Assembly (NCBI RefSeq): GCF_910592395.1
Contig: NC_088308.1
Coordinates: forward strand, 28,783,501 to 28,847,500
DNA from: Lineus longissimus
Lineage: Eukaryota; Nemertea; Pilidiophora; Heteronemertea; Lineidae
DNA: 64,000 bases
Direction of reading: 5' to 3'
Shown: one piece after another, positions 48,883 through 62,900 of the stretch
Layout of the letters: every line of letters starts with the position of its first letter
Position numbering within the stretch: position 1 is the first letter of the stretch
Made by a program: the position numbers and the translations under genes
Notes under the pieces: generated by a model
Databases searched by the model: none
What the model saw: only the letters and a program-made list of their open reading frames with translations
What the model was told of the DNA's origin: nothing

Positions 48883-51800
48883 TAATAAGTGACGGTGACC
48901 CGTTATAAATGTTTCGCCAGCTTCGCTTTTTTGCCGCTACGCGGCGCGTTGGGCCCTTGCGTCAAGTATAGGTTAAAGGCGAATAATTGAAAGAGCTTCA
49001 TTAATTGTAATTAAGGATAAGCGCTTAGTTCTGTGACCGCTTGAACCACCGTGCAGCGAGATAAATCAGAATACTGCCGACATGCTCACATGAATAAGTT
49101 AGTTTGGACCAAAGACTGGTAGGCAAATACAACCGATTCAGCAGCACTTCTAATGAGAATCGTAGGTGTTTGCACTGGACATATCATCAAACTCCGTCAA
49201 AGTCCCTGGACCATGATTGGTTCAAAACAACGCTGCATTGATACATACGGCTAAATGAGAGTTCAGAATAAGAATGTTTGTCGACGGATGGTATAAATGT
49301 CAACTGATATCTTTCTTTAGTTCTACCTCCGTCGGACAGAGAGCTTAGCTGTCGCATTGTAGATGACAGCTGGCACGATTCTTGGATTTAGACCATTTAT
49401 ATATTACAGGAAGCGTACAAGCGTGATGACTGACGATGAAGGGACCAAGACAGTTTCGGCGAGTTTGGTTCAGTGTTAATCTCTGGTTTCTTAGTGCCGA
49501 GTGCAGGGCAAGGACAAGAGCTGGGGTGCTAGCTGGCCCTCCGCACATGTCATGTCACAACATCATTAGCTGGACTGTCTTGAGTGGGATATCTTCTCAT
49601 TATTTGGGGATCAATGCGCAGCTTTGAGGGTTTTCCAATTATAGGGGGATTAGTTTGGGCTTAAGAAAGGTTGTGACCGACGTAATCATATGTATCTGTC
49701 CAGAAAGGCTCAGGAAGGCCAGATGATTGACTCTTGTTGTTCCAAACTTGATAATCACACATCTCTTTTGTTCAACCATCAACTTTGTGCCACGTGATGG
49801 TATCCTAAACGACAAGCCTGAAGAATGGACGAATATCAGACAATTGCTGGCAAAAGGCTTAGAAAATAATCCGTCAACGGGATGACGAATGTCAATCAAT
49901 CAATTCAATTCAATAGCAGTAGACAGACATAAGTAATGTATTATAATCTCTATAAGGCCTAACGCTATTCATTTTTTTGGGCCAATCAACCAGACACATG
50001 AATAGCTTGCGTCGGACTCAATAGCCGATTACGCAAGCGCTGTGGTAACCATAGTGGTAACCATAGTGGACATTGCCTTGCTGACACTGTCCACATCCCC
50101 ACACTCATGCCCTCATTTTCACATCTCCATCATCCACAGGTAGCATCTTCTGGGCCACTTTTTACCAATGATTGTTCTTGATGATATGACGAAATGATCT
50201 GTCGATAATGCTAGTCTATTCATATCTCTTTTCATCTTTATCCAAGAAGATGCTGCAGGCTGTCAGTGAGATAATAGGGACTCTGGTTCAACTAGGCGGG
50301 GTGACCTTGACAGCGGATAGAGGTTTTATGATAGTTTGTCACCGCTAAAGAGGAGAGGGGATACAAGATCATCGTCAAATCGGCATCTGATTTGATGCAG
50401 CTCGTCAAGTGATGTTGCTCAGGCTAGAACATGCTTGCCAGATATATCGAGTCCATGAATTCCGGCCCGCGCAATCATCTTGTTGCCCAATTACTTTATA
50501 GTCTATTAAGGATAGCACTGTGGTATAATACATGTATTAATGCATGCCTAACCTACATAAATCTAAAAAGCACACTTTTTGATCGGTCAACACGGATGGA
50601 CCGATCCCAGCTCTAATCATTTGTTCATGTTCAGCTGCCAATCAAGGTCACCTAAATCGACCATATTTGGTGTATACTTCAGGCAAATATTGATACCTAT
50701 ATGCAGATAGACAGACAGTATAATATGTCTCTAGTATTCCCCCTGGGTCAGTGTCTGTGCCGACATAAAGCTCTCGATCGCATCGACACCAGTTTATCAT
50801 TGCTATAGCGCAAAAACCAAACAGTGTTTGAAAAACTGTCAAGGGCAATTGGGTTTGTGTTCGAGAACTTTCAGATGGATTGACCTTTGGTTTATTCTCG
50901 GAATACATGAAAATGACGCACTTCTGATTTACCGCGTGCGTGCGAACAACACGGGCCACTCACTGCTGCTCTTTCGACACTGACATGACTGAACGCGTGC
51001 TGACTTACTGGTAGTGAGCGTCAATCTCTCGGGTAAATCGGCATGCACTATGCTAAGGCAGACTCGCGAGTTAGAAGACAAGCCATCGGGTTGCAGAGGC
51101 AGAATACCAACATTTTCTTGCGGCAACACTGATATGAATTACCTTTCATCAAGCCGACCACTCCCCTCTGCGAGTGTTCTCGGCGAGGTGTCCATCATCG
51201 GAGGGTTGCTCGGATGATGCTACAAGGAGGTACTAGGTCCGTCGCCAGTCAAGCTGATGACACAGATATCATCCTCTAGTGTGGTCATGGCGTCCTCCTA
51301 AACGAACAGATACATTGTTTAAAAAATAGATCAGGTAAGCTAACTAGATACAACCGGAAATTGACAGCAATCAGCGCTGGTTGATCCGCTGTCTGTCACA
51401 CTGGCTACTCTCTCATTGTGTATTGCTTGTTGATTTGGCCACAATCGATACATTAGTGAAATGGAGCTAGTATTTCAGACTTGGAATCGTATTGCCTGAT
51501 TAGAGTATAGGCCTCTTACCGCAAGGATGTTGCCAAAATGTCAACATTGATGCTTCAACATGTCAAACTGAAAGATAACATAGTGAACAGTATTTCGAAT
51601 GGTGCATGTAGGCCTACTGTTCTGATGGGCTCGCTCCATTGTTATCGACTGCTGCATTTGAAAACTGCGCAATCAAAATTGCTGTATCTTCCCTTTGACT
51701 TTGAACATTACAATATCCGCTCGATTTCAAACTAAATGCAATTTATTTCCAATTGAACTTAGACACCTCTTCTCAAACGCTGCCAGGAAACGAATGCGGA

Positions 51801-54800
51801 CGTTTTCAAACAGTTCGATCCGGTGAAATTTAGAAAAGAAATCATTTGACGTCAACTTTTGCTGTGGGAACTGAACAGATACGGTAACCATACACAAGCA
51901 TTAATAATTGTGAACAGACAAAACGCGCTAAAGGCGACGTGATGGTCTTGTTTTACCCTGCTATGGATGCTATGCCTCCATGAGACTTTGGTCCATATCT
52001 GAATTCGGAATGCATCATCAATTTAAAAAAAACCCGGAAAAAGCGCCTTGTTCCATCTTGTCACGATTGGCAAACATTTTCTGGTAGCTCGATTACACGA
52101 TCGACGAAAGAAGATGCTTGGTAGTCCATGTAGAGGCCATTTAAAGCCGGACGGAATGAACAGCTCATCTCAAACATCATCTATTGAATCTCGTGCCGTT
52201 ACAAGCGCTTACAAGACATTTCATGAGAAACAAGGCAAAATAAAATGCTTCATGTTTCCATGAGCGTGGTGAATGGACGGATTTGAACGTAATTTGATGC
52301 CATTCTCTCCTGCTGAAAACCATGGCTGGTGGTGCTGTCACGTTTTCAGAGCATGACGTGTATTAAGACCAAATTGCCTTTTTTCAGCATGCGAACTGCA
52401 TGTAGCAGCTGCAGAAGTCAAATGGCACTGTTGCAGCAGCAATCAGTCCTTCACGTTAGTCCTTGGCCGCATGGCTTTGTGTTGGGCACGTTGCACAGGC
52501 GGATGTAGTGTCAATGGTGGAATCAAGGTAAGCATCTTTGGTAGCCTGCCCGATGACTTCATCCCGTGTACAAAGAGATAAACTTTGACAGTCTTGGCCC
52601 CCTCATGCCCCTGCTCGTTATAGCTTCAGGACCCAGGTCACGTCCAACTGACATAATCCAATATATTGGTGTGAGAAGCATTCATTCATCGACTTCATTA
52701 AGTCCCGTTTTCTTCCGTTGATTCATCTTTCGTTTACCAAGCTTTACCAGTCTCACCGCACAAAAACTAGCAGGGCGACTGTGAATTTGATTTGATTTGA
52801 CGATAAATGAATTACCTTTACAGCTGACTTGGTGTAGTATTGTTATGCTTTATGATCACCAGTCGCCTCCGTCTTGTGGAACCTTGGCCTATCATTATTG
52901 GTCCGTAGTCTCAATAGCGCATCCTGATGCTGATGTCCGTATCTACCATGTTTAACCACAAGAGTGGTTCTTTCATAAGATGCAGATTGCGATTTAATAA
53001 AGATAATGATTGTGGTGTTACTGAATCTGAAGCAGGAGGTATCTTCTACCCATCCTCGAGTGCTGTTCTGTTAACCGTATTCTTTTTTTTAATCTTAAAA
53101 TGCTGGTTTAGTCATTTCAATTTCATTTTAAGATTTACGCTTTACGTCATTTAGTAACGACAAGTGATAGCCGAAGGGGTCTTTGGTAGCTTGCATTGGG
53201 AAGGAAATTTGCATGGACTGATGCTGAAGAATGTTGTACATCCATCGTCTGGAATGACTTCTCCGTAGTTGGGAAATAGGGAAGGGGAGGGGACATTTCG
53301 GTGGCATGGTAGTCATGCGCTTGCAGGAAGTGAGTTCCTTCTTTAAAAAGCAGTCATGTTTCTTATTCAACTTAATAACTGCGATAAGACGCGTTGTACG
53401 ACTCGGTCACGCCGTTTTGTTGTCGATTAGATTGTAACGATTGAAATTGAAGGACATGATTGCATACACTAGTTAAGATGGCCGCCTCCGATACATCACT
53501 ATTTTAGTTGTGTCGGGAACAAGCACTCGATTGAAGAGGATTCAAGTCCAATGTTCCAATTAGGACCAATTGTCTTAGATGTGAATGGGGAATGGTGATT
53601 AGTAGTCTCAGCCGGCTGCTGGAGGGGAAGCAAGTCGATACACTCATCAAAGCGCTGATACCGGCCCTTGAAGTCTTCCATGGTCTCGTCTTGCCAATTC
53701 ATTACATTCAAAGTACTGAGATCGAGGGTCTCTTTAAAGCCATTCAAGTGGACAGCTCATATATGGGGGATTCATTGTGATGTCTTGGATGCAATGGTTT
53801 GGATTGGAGATTGTTGTACAAGGTAGAAGACAATACAATCTCATGACTGCATTCCAGTTTCATACATTTGTTTGAAGGCACGCTTACCCCTTCGCCCAGC
53901 ACGACAACAGACATTTCGAACAAGTTGGCCATGGGGGGACTAATTGGTGGCGAATGATGTTCGTTAAAGGATCTTGGCGAGAAGAAGAGTCCTATATCTA
54001 TCATTGAAGTAAGCTCCATCATCACCATCTCCTTTCTCAAAGTTCTGTGCTGTTTTAGGATAGATTCCTGGTTGGATCTAGTTTGAGTGCTGTTGAGATG
54101 AGAACATTTCGCAACAACAGACACCACTGTCGCCAACCTACAAACCTACCTATAATGACAAGACAGTATATCAGCTTGCAGGGATTTCAGACTTCACATC
54201 TAAAGCCATAGACGACTAAAAGCTTGATTGTTCTCCTAGATAATGCCATACCCACCAGGGACATACAGTTGATGGGTAAAGGTCGGGATGATCTGCTGCG
54301 ACCATTAAAAGGGGTCGAACCTGAAAGCTCGGCTTAGCTCAGTCTACCGGTATTCTCCAAGTCATTGTTTTTGCCTCCGTAGAAATCCTTATATCAGTTT
54401 ATCTGGGTCTCTGGTCGACATACGTCGTCATAAACTACCATGTGGCGCTGGGCTGGTGTAACTGAGAATCCGTTGTAAGGAAACTGTTGGCTGATTTGGA
54501 GACTTTCTTTCTTTTATCTGAGAGATCCAAACATGACCAGTTCTTCCCACCTGTTTATATACTCTCCCTTTAAAAGTGGGACGACGAATATAGGAATAAA
54601 ACGGTAACTGATATTGCTGCTGATGAGACGCTAGATCTCTGTCACGTCGTGGTAGCCACTTGTTGCTCGCGCAGGCGGTGAGGAGCCTCCCGCCAGCTTC
54701 AGCAGCACCGCCAGGTGGACAACGACCGATGCTATCGCCATCCTGATCCCACTTTGATTTCTCTGAGCGGTGTGTCATCAGATCTAAGAACAATAACAAT

Positions 54801-56645
54801 ACGTGGATATTCATATTTGTGCGTTTTTGGACTATTTCATCAGATTGACATTGGCTGTTTAGGAAATCAAGGGGAAACCGTTACAAACTTGGTAAGTAAC
54901 TTTTTTGGAGTTGGTTTAGCACTGATCTCTATGTACGGTATACCTGTTGCTTTGCTGTGAATTTCGGGTTTTAGGCCACCATGCCTATTCTGGAGACGTA
55001 TCCTTCCAGAAATCAACACATCCAATACAAAGGCGGGAGGAAATGTTATTTCAGCCATGTTATACCCGCCAAGATGTCATGTATATTGATAAAATGAGGT
55101 TTAAAGAAGAACTTATATAGAGCATTTCCGAAGACGGTAGTTTGTTACCATCGCAGGCAACCGCTTTAAAGTATAGAATTTGTTCCGGAAGATATTCAAT
55201 AAAATTGCTGTAGTAAACGTTTTAAAACAATTATTTGATATTCAATCAAATGTATAGGGTTAAGGAGGTTTTATCGTTCGTAACAATGTTTCGAATACAT
55301 ACAATCGTCAGGGCCATTTGTCTCCTCTACTTTATTTGCTCAACCTTCGGTCGAAGACTGGTTGATGTCAGATTGATCATTTGGGTAAAAAGGCGAGAAG
55401 ATGAGAAGGATCTATATTTATTTGTTATTAGAGTAAAGAAGATGCCATGCCATGAGGCCGATGCCAACGGGAAATGCTTATAACAGGTGGTTTGTGATGT
55501 CAACATGCATTGGGACATGTATGACATGACATTGTTGTCAGGAAATACTGGTTGTCACAGGGAGCGAGGGTTTGGTTGGTCTCGATGATATCTATTGAAG
55601 AAGAGCACATTCATCCCTTATTCTGGACAGACAGTCCCATTGTTGGCAAATGAATCACCATCAAGATGTTTATCACGCGCGATTAATGAGCCAATGATGA
55701 AGACCAAGTCATATAAGCCCCGACTGGTCTCTGGAGAGACAACTTAGTCATTCCATCTGTCACTGGGGTTTTCAAACAGATAGGTACATATCATGGCACA
55801 GCAAGGTGACAATATTGACCTCATCATCATGTTACAAAATCAATGATTGACCCAACTTTGAACATTCAATCTCAAACGCTCGTCCACCAGTCTCACGCAC
55901 ACGTTACACAGCGCTCAAACGCAAGCGCGCAACTGGAGTCAACTACTTATTGATCAGTTGTTAACTAATAACGGCGCTGTCAAGTCTTAACGTGAACATT
56001 TTGCTGGGATGGACTGAAAGAGATAACGTAACCGTTAAGGATAACGTGACTTTTGTGCTTTCGAACAACCCGGCCCTCGTCTACTCTAATAAAGGTAAAC
56101 TCGGGGATGCAAAGGCGGACCTGCCAACTCGAAAAATTCAGGATTTAAACTGACTTAATACTTGGTTTTACTCATTTCATGATTTTCAAGCCGTAGGCTA
56201 TATGTCAGGATTCCGAACTCGCAACTTCAACTCTAGTAATAGCGAGCTTTTGTATGTAGGTGTGCGAGGGTAGGAGCATATGACTGACTGTGGTTTTCAA
56301 CGTTGCATTCTTTGAAATGCTTCACTGATTTCAGCGACGCAATAACCTGTTCTCGACACTGTGACCCACATGTATATGCAGACTTCTTTGTTATATTATG
56401 CACCCTAGCATGCCTCAACCTACGGAGTGTGTGCTTCTCATCGGGGTATATCATCAAGTTGAATGGTGTCTTTAGAGATACCCTAAAATCCTTTCTACAT
56501 GCATATATTGTGAGAGATCAATGATCGTGCGTGTATGCATAATTAGCCGTTATCACTTCCTTCTCAACAGGATTTTTTTAAATCGCGGTTGTGGTCGCCA
56601 ACAATCTGTGAATCTAAGGACGACTTGGCACTTGGCATTCTTCAG
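48883..56645. other. Gene-poor stretch, nothing confidently coding
   Basis: No family-level exon was found over 7.8 kb. Small direct duplications occur (gtaaccatagtg, 50045 and 50057). A GC-richer minus-strand frame at 54428-54814 and a TATATAAAC word inside it (near 54556) are the only hints of activity. It may be intergenic or the intron of an unseen gene. Confidence 0.45.
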
Positions 56646-56871
56646 CTAGATATTAGTTTGTGATAGTAGGACATCTGTTTTCTCAAGACCATGACTTGAA
56701 ATCCTTGAAAAACCAGAGTCACTCGTATCCTCCTCCCCTCGAACACTCGGTCGATAGTGCCGAGTGTTGGCCCGAGGTTCAGGAGGCAGTCGATCGAACT
56801 TCATTTCAAAGCTGTTGGCTGCCATGCGAGGTGGTGATGGCAAGTGTTGTCCAGCATACTCAAATGCATGT
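56646..56871 (-). CDS. Possible orphan last exon of an unknown minus-strand gene
   Basis: The minus strand has a strong acceptor (TTGCTCTTTTCCGTAG) at 56872-56873 followed by 75 codons to a stop at 56646-56648. The peptide (HAFEYAGQHLPSPPRMAANS, then FEMKFDRLPPEPR, then EEDTSDSGFSRISSHGLEK) is hydrophilic, Pro/Arg/Ser-rich and looks like a cytoplasmic tail. Entry phase is 2, which does not fit the phase-0 donors of the four-span gene next door, so it would belong to another gene whose upstream exons I cannot find. No family is recognised. Confidence 0.3.
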
Positions 56872-57722
56872 CTACGGAAAAGAGCAAGAACCAATAATTC
56901 TATAAAGCAATGTTTTATTGGATTATAGGGGATACAAACTGCTGAAATATAACTGGTGGAAAGCAACGAGACCTTTAAAACACAAATACAAAATTAAAGA
57001 CGCTTGAACGACATGCATACTACACTCAAGTTATAAGAGTGAAGAATGAGAAACGTTGGAGAAACTACATGAGCTGTCCACGATGGTGAGCTAGCTTTCA
57101 TCCACAAAACAGCTCCCGGCTCACTTAAACTTTGGGCACAAAGGATTGTGTTAGAAGTTTATTACATATCTTCCCAGTTTCTTGAATGACTCGTCTTCAT
57201 ACAACAATCAGGCTAACGTCCATGATTTGGTCACATAATTGAACATTCATTTAATCTCCAATCATAACCGAGGGAAGAAAATCACCAAAACTGGTGACAG
57301 AATTAGGCAAGGTTGACTGATAGCCGCCGGATATGCAAGTTCTAACTAACAATAAAGAAACAAAGTGAGATTACACTTTTAGATCAATTTCTATCTCTTG
57401 ATTAGTTACTAATCAGCAAATGGTTCATTCTTGAAAGACCTATCACTTGTACCGAGATTTTAAGTATAATTCGTATTAAAAGCAACACTTTAGTCCATCA
57501 TTTCAGTGTAAATATCAATGGAGATCAACGACCTCTTACATCATGGCACTGAACCAGCAAATCATTATAATAGGCCTTTCTGCATCCCATATACATAATA
57601 GCAATTATAGATTAATCTAATGCTTTAGATTACTAGTAATCGACTTGAATATTAAGTTCCTGTGGCAAATCCTCGGTGTCATATCATCACTGGTATAGAG
57701 GGCCTGCATGGACAGTCATGGC
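56872..57722 (-). other. Probable 3' UTR of the four-span gene
   Basis: AT-rich, with no open frame that looks coding. It lies directly downstream of the stop codon at 57723 of the minus-strand gene. Confidence 0.4.
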
Positions 57723-58993
57723 CTAACAAGGCTGACTGTATTTGTTGCTGTAGGGTGGTGGATAGTTGACCACAGTGACTGCTTGTGGCTGCTCCTGGAT
57801 CACGATTCCCTGTTGATCTTGAGGAGTGTGGCAGCAGGTGACCTTGGAAACTGCCACGATTATACAGATCAGGCAGACGAAGGTGGTGATGGTGAAGGCA
57901 GCAATGACTGCAACGACTCCCCATACAATTCCAAGAGCCTGGAACACATGAATAGAAACACTTGATACTTAAGGCTAAATATGACACATAGTCCAAAGGG
58001 AGACTATGGGAGTGGGAGACAAAGAGATGTGAGTGAAGTAGGATGTAGTTAAAGTTCTTCTGTGTGGTAATAGCGACATTTTGACCCCGGAAATGATGGG
58101 TGGCACGTCAATAGGTTCACTTTGGATGATGCTTGAGATGTGTGAGGGAAGAGGGCCATAGAGAGAGGACAGAGCTACAAGATATGATCTGACCATGTGA
58201 TAAACGTGACCAACTTGATGAAGAAGCAACGGAACTCAACGAGAGTCTTAACAACTAACAGTCACCAAATCTAACAGTCTGACCTTAGTGTCTCTTTTAA
58301 ATTGTTTATCAACAAATTAAAAAGTACAACTTACAATGAGGAAATATCTAGATACAATAGACACTAAGTAAAATCAGTTAGGTTTTGAAATAAGTATTTT
58401 AAATGCAATTACCGCTTTTGTCACATCTGGCTCTGGTGCTGGCTCAATTGTACTCATCGCACTACTGGCAACGATCAGGGCCACGACACCAACAAGCAGA
58501 ATGATCAGCTGCAATTGGAAGAGGAGATTAATAGGTTATAGCCACAACAACAAAGGTTCAAACCATGCTCCATGCTAGGCTAACAAGATCTGTTCTGTTC
58601 TACTGGTTCAAATGGAGTACCCCATGCCAGCCAATGGCCTTGATCCCCTCACCTGTTCCGTCTTTAAAATGAATGAAAAGCATATTCAGTACCTACCTTA
58701 ATAACTGTCCAAGCCAGTGTAAGACTGGCCATAACGATCGCACCAACTGAAACACTGTGTGGCTTGCCATTGGATGCTGCTACTGCCAGACCGCCAGTGC
58801 TAATCAGTCCGCCGGATGAGAGGAGGAAGACCCACCACCCAGCCACGCTGGATGTGGCATTGGCTAGCCCAGCAGCTAAGAAGATGAATACAAGGAACTC
58901 CAGAATACCAATCACCAACAGGATCACTCCTGGTGCCTTGCATCGTGGGGCAGGTGGTGCTGGTCCAGCTATGATTGTGGCGTTGTTGTACAT
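57723..58993 (-). CDS. Four-transmembrane protein with PPPY tail (MS4A/tetraspan-like)
   Basis: Three coding exons: 58697-58993 (ATG at 58993), 58413-58508 and 57723-57938 (stop 57723-57725). They give 202 residues with phase-0 junctions. A 5' untranslated exon probably ends at 59279 (GAG|GTGAGT), joined to the acceptor at 59013. Membrane segments: VILLVIGILEFLVFIFLAAG (about 23-42), WWVFLLSSGGLISTGGLAVA, SVGAIVMASLTLAWTVIK running into LIILLVGVVALIVAS across the first junction, and WGVVAVIAAFTITTFVCLIC. The N-terminus has NNAT and a Pro-rich, Cys-containing stretch. The tail has a Cys-Cys pair (VTCCH) after the last span and NYPPPYSNKY, a WW-domain (NEDD4-type) ligand. Topology and size recall MS4A/CD20-like proteins, but the assignment is by shape, not by a diagnostic motif. 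Confidence 0.72.
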
Positions 58994-59279
58994 CTTACTG
59001 TAGTTAGATGACCTAGACAAAGAAACAATCAATTTTATAGGCCTAATAACAAGAGAGAGTACGATACCATGTCCACGAGGGACCAGAAGTCTGCACCAAA
59101 GGTTTCAACTAAAAAAACTCGGGAAGAATATGACCATTATTCTGAAAAGTAGGCCAACTAGCCACATGTGGACGGGCTATCTCATCTGTAAATCATATAG
59201 CAGCGTACCACCTTTATCTTAGACTTGCGACTATCGAACATGTAGCCTGTAAAACACTTTTACGATTCAAAAACTCACC

Positions 59280-59744
59280 TCATCTATAATAAACTGGCAA
59301 TCCACACGGCTCCGCAGTAATCTATGAGACCCAGATAAGCTGAATGAGCACGTCTTCAGAATTTGCTTATGCTGCACTATGCAAATTTGAAGAGCTCCGG
59401 CGCAGTGATTATAGTGTCTGATGAGGCGTTCCTATCGATGTCAGTGCTTGAATATTCCCTCTAGTTTGGAGAATGAGCCAGTGCAATAGCCACACCGTCA
59501 CGAGGCTATTTTTAGAACCTTTCTGCGAATCGGGCGCTCGGGCAAACATTCGTCACTACCAACCAATCAGTAACGCGAACGACTGACTCTGGATTTTCGA
59601 GGATGTACAAACTCGCACAGTGCCGAAAATTTGTAAGGAACGATATCAGCGCCGCTAGTATCAAGATTTAGAATCTTATAGTATACTCCTTGCATCAGCA
59701 GTGGGATGAGGCGGTAGAGGAGATGCATTATTTTGTATGGAGCA
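59280..59744. other. 5' region of the four-span gene
   Basis: Upstream of the probable 5' exon of the minus-strand four-span gene. It should hold that gene's promoter, but no element stands out. Confidence 0.35.
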
Positions 59745-59926
59745 TATGTGACCCATTCCAGCAAGACCAGTCGCATGGGGAGGTTGAGACGGACTGTTTG
59801 TTCATTTCACTATTGTCTGCCTTTTGTGAAATCTGAGGACATCAGTTTCTTCTATTATCTCCTGGTGTCATCTATGCTCATCTTATGTGCGACACAATTC
59901 ACATATATTGGCTTGCGGGTCACAAA
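59745..59926. mobile_element. Miniature fold-back element, second copy, inverted
   Basis: Ends read TATGTGACCCATTCCAGCAA and GCTTGCGGGTCACA. The interior (gttgagacggactgtttgtt, cactattgtctgccttttgt, ctcctggtgtcat) is the reverse complement of the interior of 40543-40736, with moderate divergence, so this is an independent insertion of the same family. Confidence 0.85.
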
Positions 59927-62900
59927 TTTCTCATTACGATAATTATATTAAAGTGGAATATTGAGGTTCATCATCCGATTCGCCTACTGAACTTCCAGCG
60001 TTGCCTCCGTCGCTGTAAGCACGTCATCTTGGTCACCAAGGTTTTTGCGTCTTTATCAAGCCGCGATGAGGTTAAGGATGTCTGTAAGCTGACTGATCAA
60101 TGTCCTCTGGCATTCTGCTGGCCAAGGCCCGTGCCTTCGCTCGGCGGTTATCAAAAACCAACATGCCATGCCATGAAGTCGGTTTATGAATTTCAGTTGA
60201 TTAATTGTGGGAAGGGGACCCTTGCATGCCTAGTGTGAAGATTACCAGTGTAATCGCTGTGTGTGGCAAATTCTCCTCGAAGCGCACCCCAGTACGAAAA
60301 TACTCTATAAAACCTCACTACAATAATAGAGTTTGGCTTGTTCACGGTCGTGTCTCTTTCAAAGGAGAATGAAATGACTTCCCCAATCTTTCTTCAGCGC
60401 TTTACCACGCATCCTGACAATATCAGGCCATTTCACTCGATACATACTTACTCCCTCGGAAACATGCGGAAGGAAAAGTCGTGTTGTAGGCCCTGTTTGC
60501 AAGAGGATGCTTAACACGTTGCTAATTAACAGTTTCGTGCTCTCCTCACCAGAAACCCTAAACAATCGTTAAACGAGAATGGATGGAGATAAGGCGTGTC
60601 GCCTTACCCACCAAGCGAACCCGGTTGTTTCCTCTTCCTGTAGGTGTTGAGGCAAGGTGCATCCGGGTGAGCGTTAGAAGGTATCTGATCAGAACCAGAA
60701 TTAGGAAGAGTTTGCATCAGATCACATAAGGTGATTTATGACAGAGACCAGATCACACTTCACACCGTTCCTGGTGCCATAAGCTCTCATCACTGACAGC
60801 CTAGACCGGCTTGCAGGCCCCTCCCATACACGGGATCACCAAACCAGCGCTACCAGCATGACTGGCAGCCATGTTACAAATAATTTCCATTGTCGAACAC
60901 ATTCAATAATGACAATAGGATTCGGATGACTACGATCTCTTTCGGGAACGCTAGAAATCTCCGGAGTATATTCTTAGCGATTCGAAGAGATTCTGTGCTT
61001 ATTCTGAATTATTGGGGTTTAGTATGTTATCGAGCTGCAAGTTCCATCCACTCGACGCCACCAACAATTGCACGAAAGATGAAAGTTAATCTTTTTCGGT
61101 GTATATGATGCGATACCCGCTAGGACGATCTCTCTTTGCTGTATACAAAAGGATGAAACTGTATCGAAATGTAACATAAGATTGTTGCAATGATGAAAAC
61201 TATGACAAATTTCTGTGATTATTTGCCTTTGTCATATACCATACTGTTCTGACTTCTATATCATCCTTTGCTATTCTATTGTCATTTTCACACCACACTG
61301 ACAGATGGACTTGGCATAAATGTCAAGACCACGGAGAGCCTAGAACATGGCCATTCTCAATTGAATATGGCGAAGTCTTGTCCTACCTTGTTGAGTCAAA
61401 GAACTTCATTACACTGTGTAGCATTGCCAATCTTTGTCTGTCAATGCTGGTCATCTGAAACCAGATGTAATATCCCCAAATACCTTTTTGCTTTTCATCC
61501 TCCACAATACTGCAAACAATGCGATTTCTTCACAGTCTTGCTTTGGTCCCAGGGGACGAAGTATTGTTGTCATTTTGTATCATGTGCCATCAGAAAGGTC
61601 AGCTCCCTTGTCGGAGTTTGCATCTCTATGCAAACTACATGTATATGTTACTTTCTCAGTCTGGCTGTTGCAAATATAGAAACTACATTCTCAGTCGTTG
61701 ATATTGACGACAATGGTATCATGTCAACCTACCTGCGACAAACAAGAGCCCGATTGCGAGATTAAAATCCTGGGCAAAGGGAGACGAAAGATGTTGGCGA
61801 TACAGAGTGAAGATAACCGCGCACTCCCTCCGGTTGGCGTGGAGTTTGGTTTTCACGCTGACGACATTTTTGCTCAAAAAAGGTCGGGACAGCAAATAAA
61901 GCCGTGTACCAAACCAGAGCTTTTTTAGGACGGCTGCCGCGACGGGAATGGCCATGACACATTTGGTAAGTTCGATTTGTGATTGCACCGAAATTCACTA
62001 CAGAGCTGGTAGGTTCCCCATCATCCTTCCCAATGCCGGCCATGTTGATGAGAAAATGTGACCAAGTTCACTCTATGAAATGTCCTTCGTGTCCTTTAGT
62101 ATTGCGAGTGGTGCGCCAATCAGCAAGCCATCCGGATATTGCATTCTTGTTGGATTGCATTCCAATGTCGGTCTGAGATAATTTAAGTTTCATCGCCCCG
62201 AGTCTGGTGTTTGATTCGCTCGGGATACGGCGAGGGTAAATGTATCTTTCTTTGAAAGCGCAAATATTGAAATCAATTCATTAGATTCTTGCCTTTGGAC
62301 GGATGGGTTATTACGGGTGAATTGTAATGTTGACTCAATGGTTCCCGCAGAAAAGATGAATATCACGATTGCTCTGAAGCATTGTTAACTCGGTTCTGAT
62401 GAAAGTGACGCACAACGGAACATTTCCTTCAAAAAACACTAAACTTCGTTAGAAATTGAGACCGTGCACGTGACTCTTTATCTTTCTTTAGTACAGCGAA
62501 TGGTACCTGTGACGGATTGTGATAAGTTGATAAGACCAGTAACTGTTGAAGTCCTGTAATGAATGTTACCTTGAAAAGTTTCCCAACTCGATCATGATCC
62601 TCCTGCCAAAAGTACGCAATTCCGAGAGGGATCAGTCTCCCTTGTTGTATGTTTTCACCGAATGCTTAGCCTTGGTATAAAATTCCGAATAAATACTGGT
62701 CTTATTGGCCTGACCACTCGTGATCTTATTGGATCTGACCGTCGCTTAGGCTTCTGGCGATCAACACAGTGCTATTCCCGTGACACGGGAGAAATAATCA
62801 TCCCACCGCGCCATCCCCTACAAAAATTGCGATAGTCTTTGATGAGATTGTGCGGTATCACTACGATCCTGTTAGTGTCTGGGCGGTCATTCGATAATGT

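Noticed and set aside
53744-54136. 130-codon minus-strand frame
   Set aside because: No recognisable motif; composition is consistent with a chance open frame.
54428-54814. 128-codon minus-strand frame with a possible acceptor (GTTCTTAG), a CAG|GTGGGA donor and a TATATAAAC word
   Set aside because: No family match, and the signals point to conflicting models (exon versus promoter); not strong enough to call.
61268-61765. 165-codon plus-strand open frame
   Set aside because: Composition is Cys/His/Phe-rich like translated non-coding AT-rich DNA, with no domain and no splice support.
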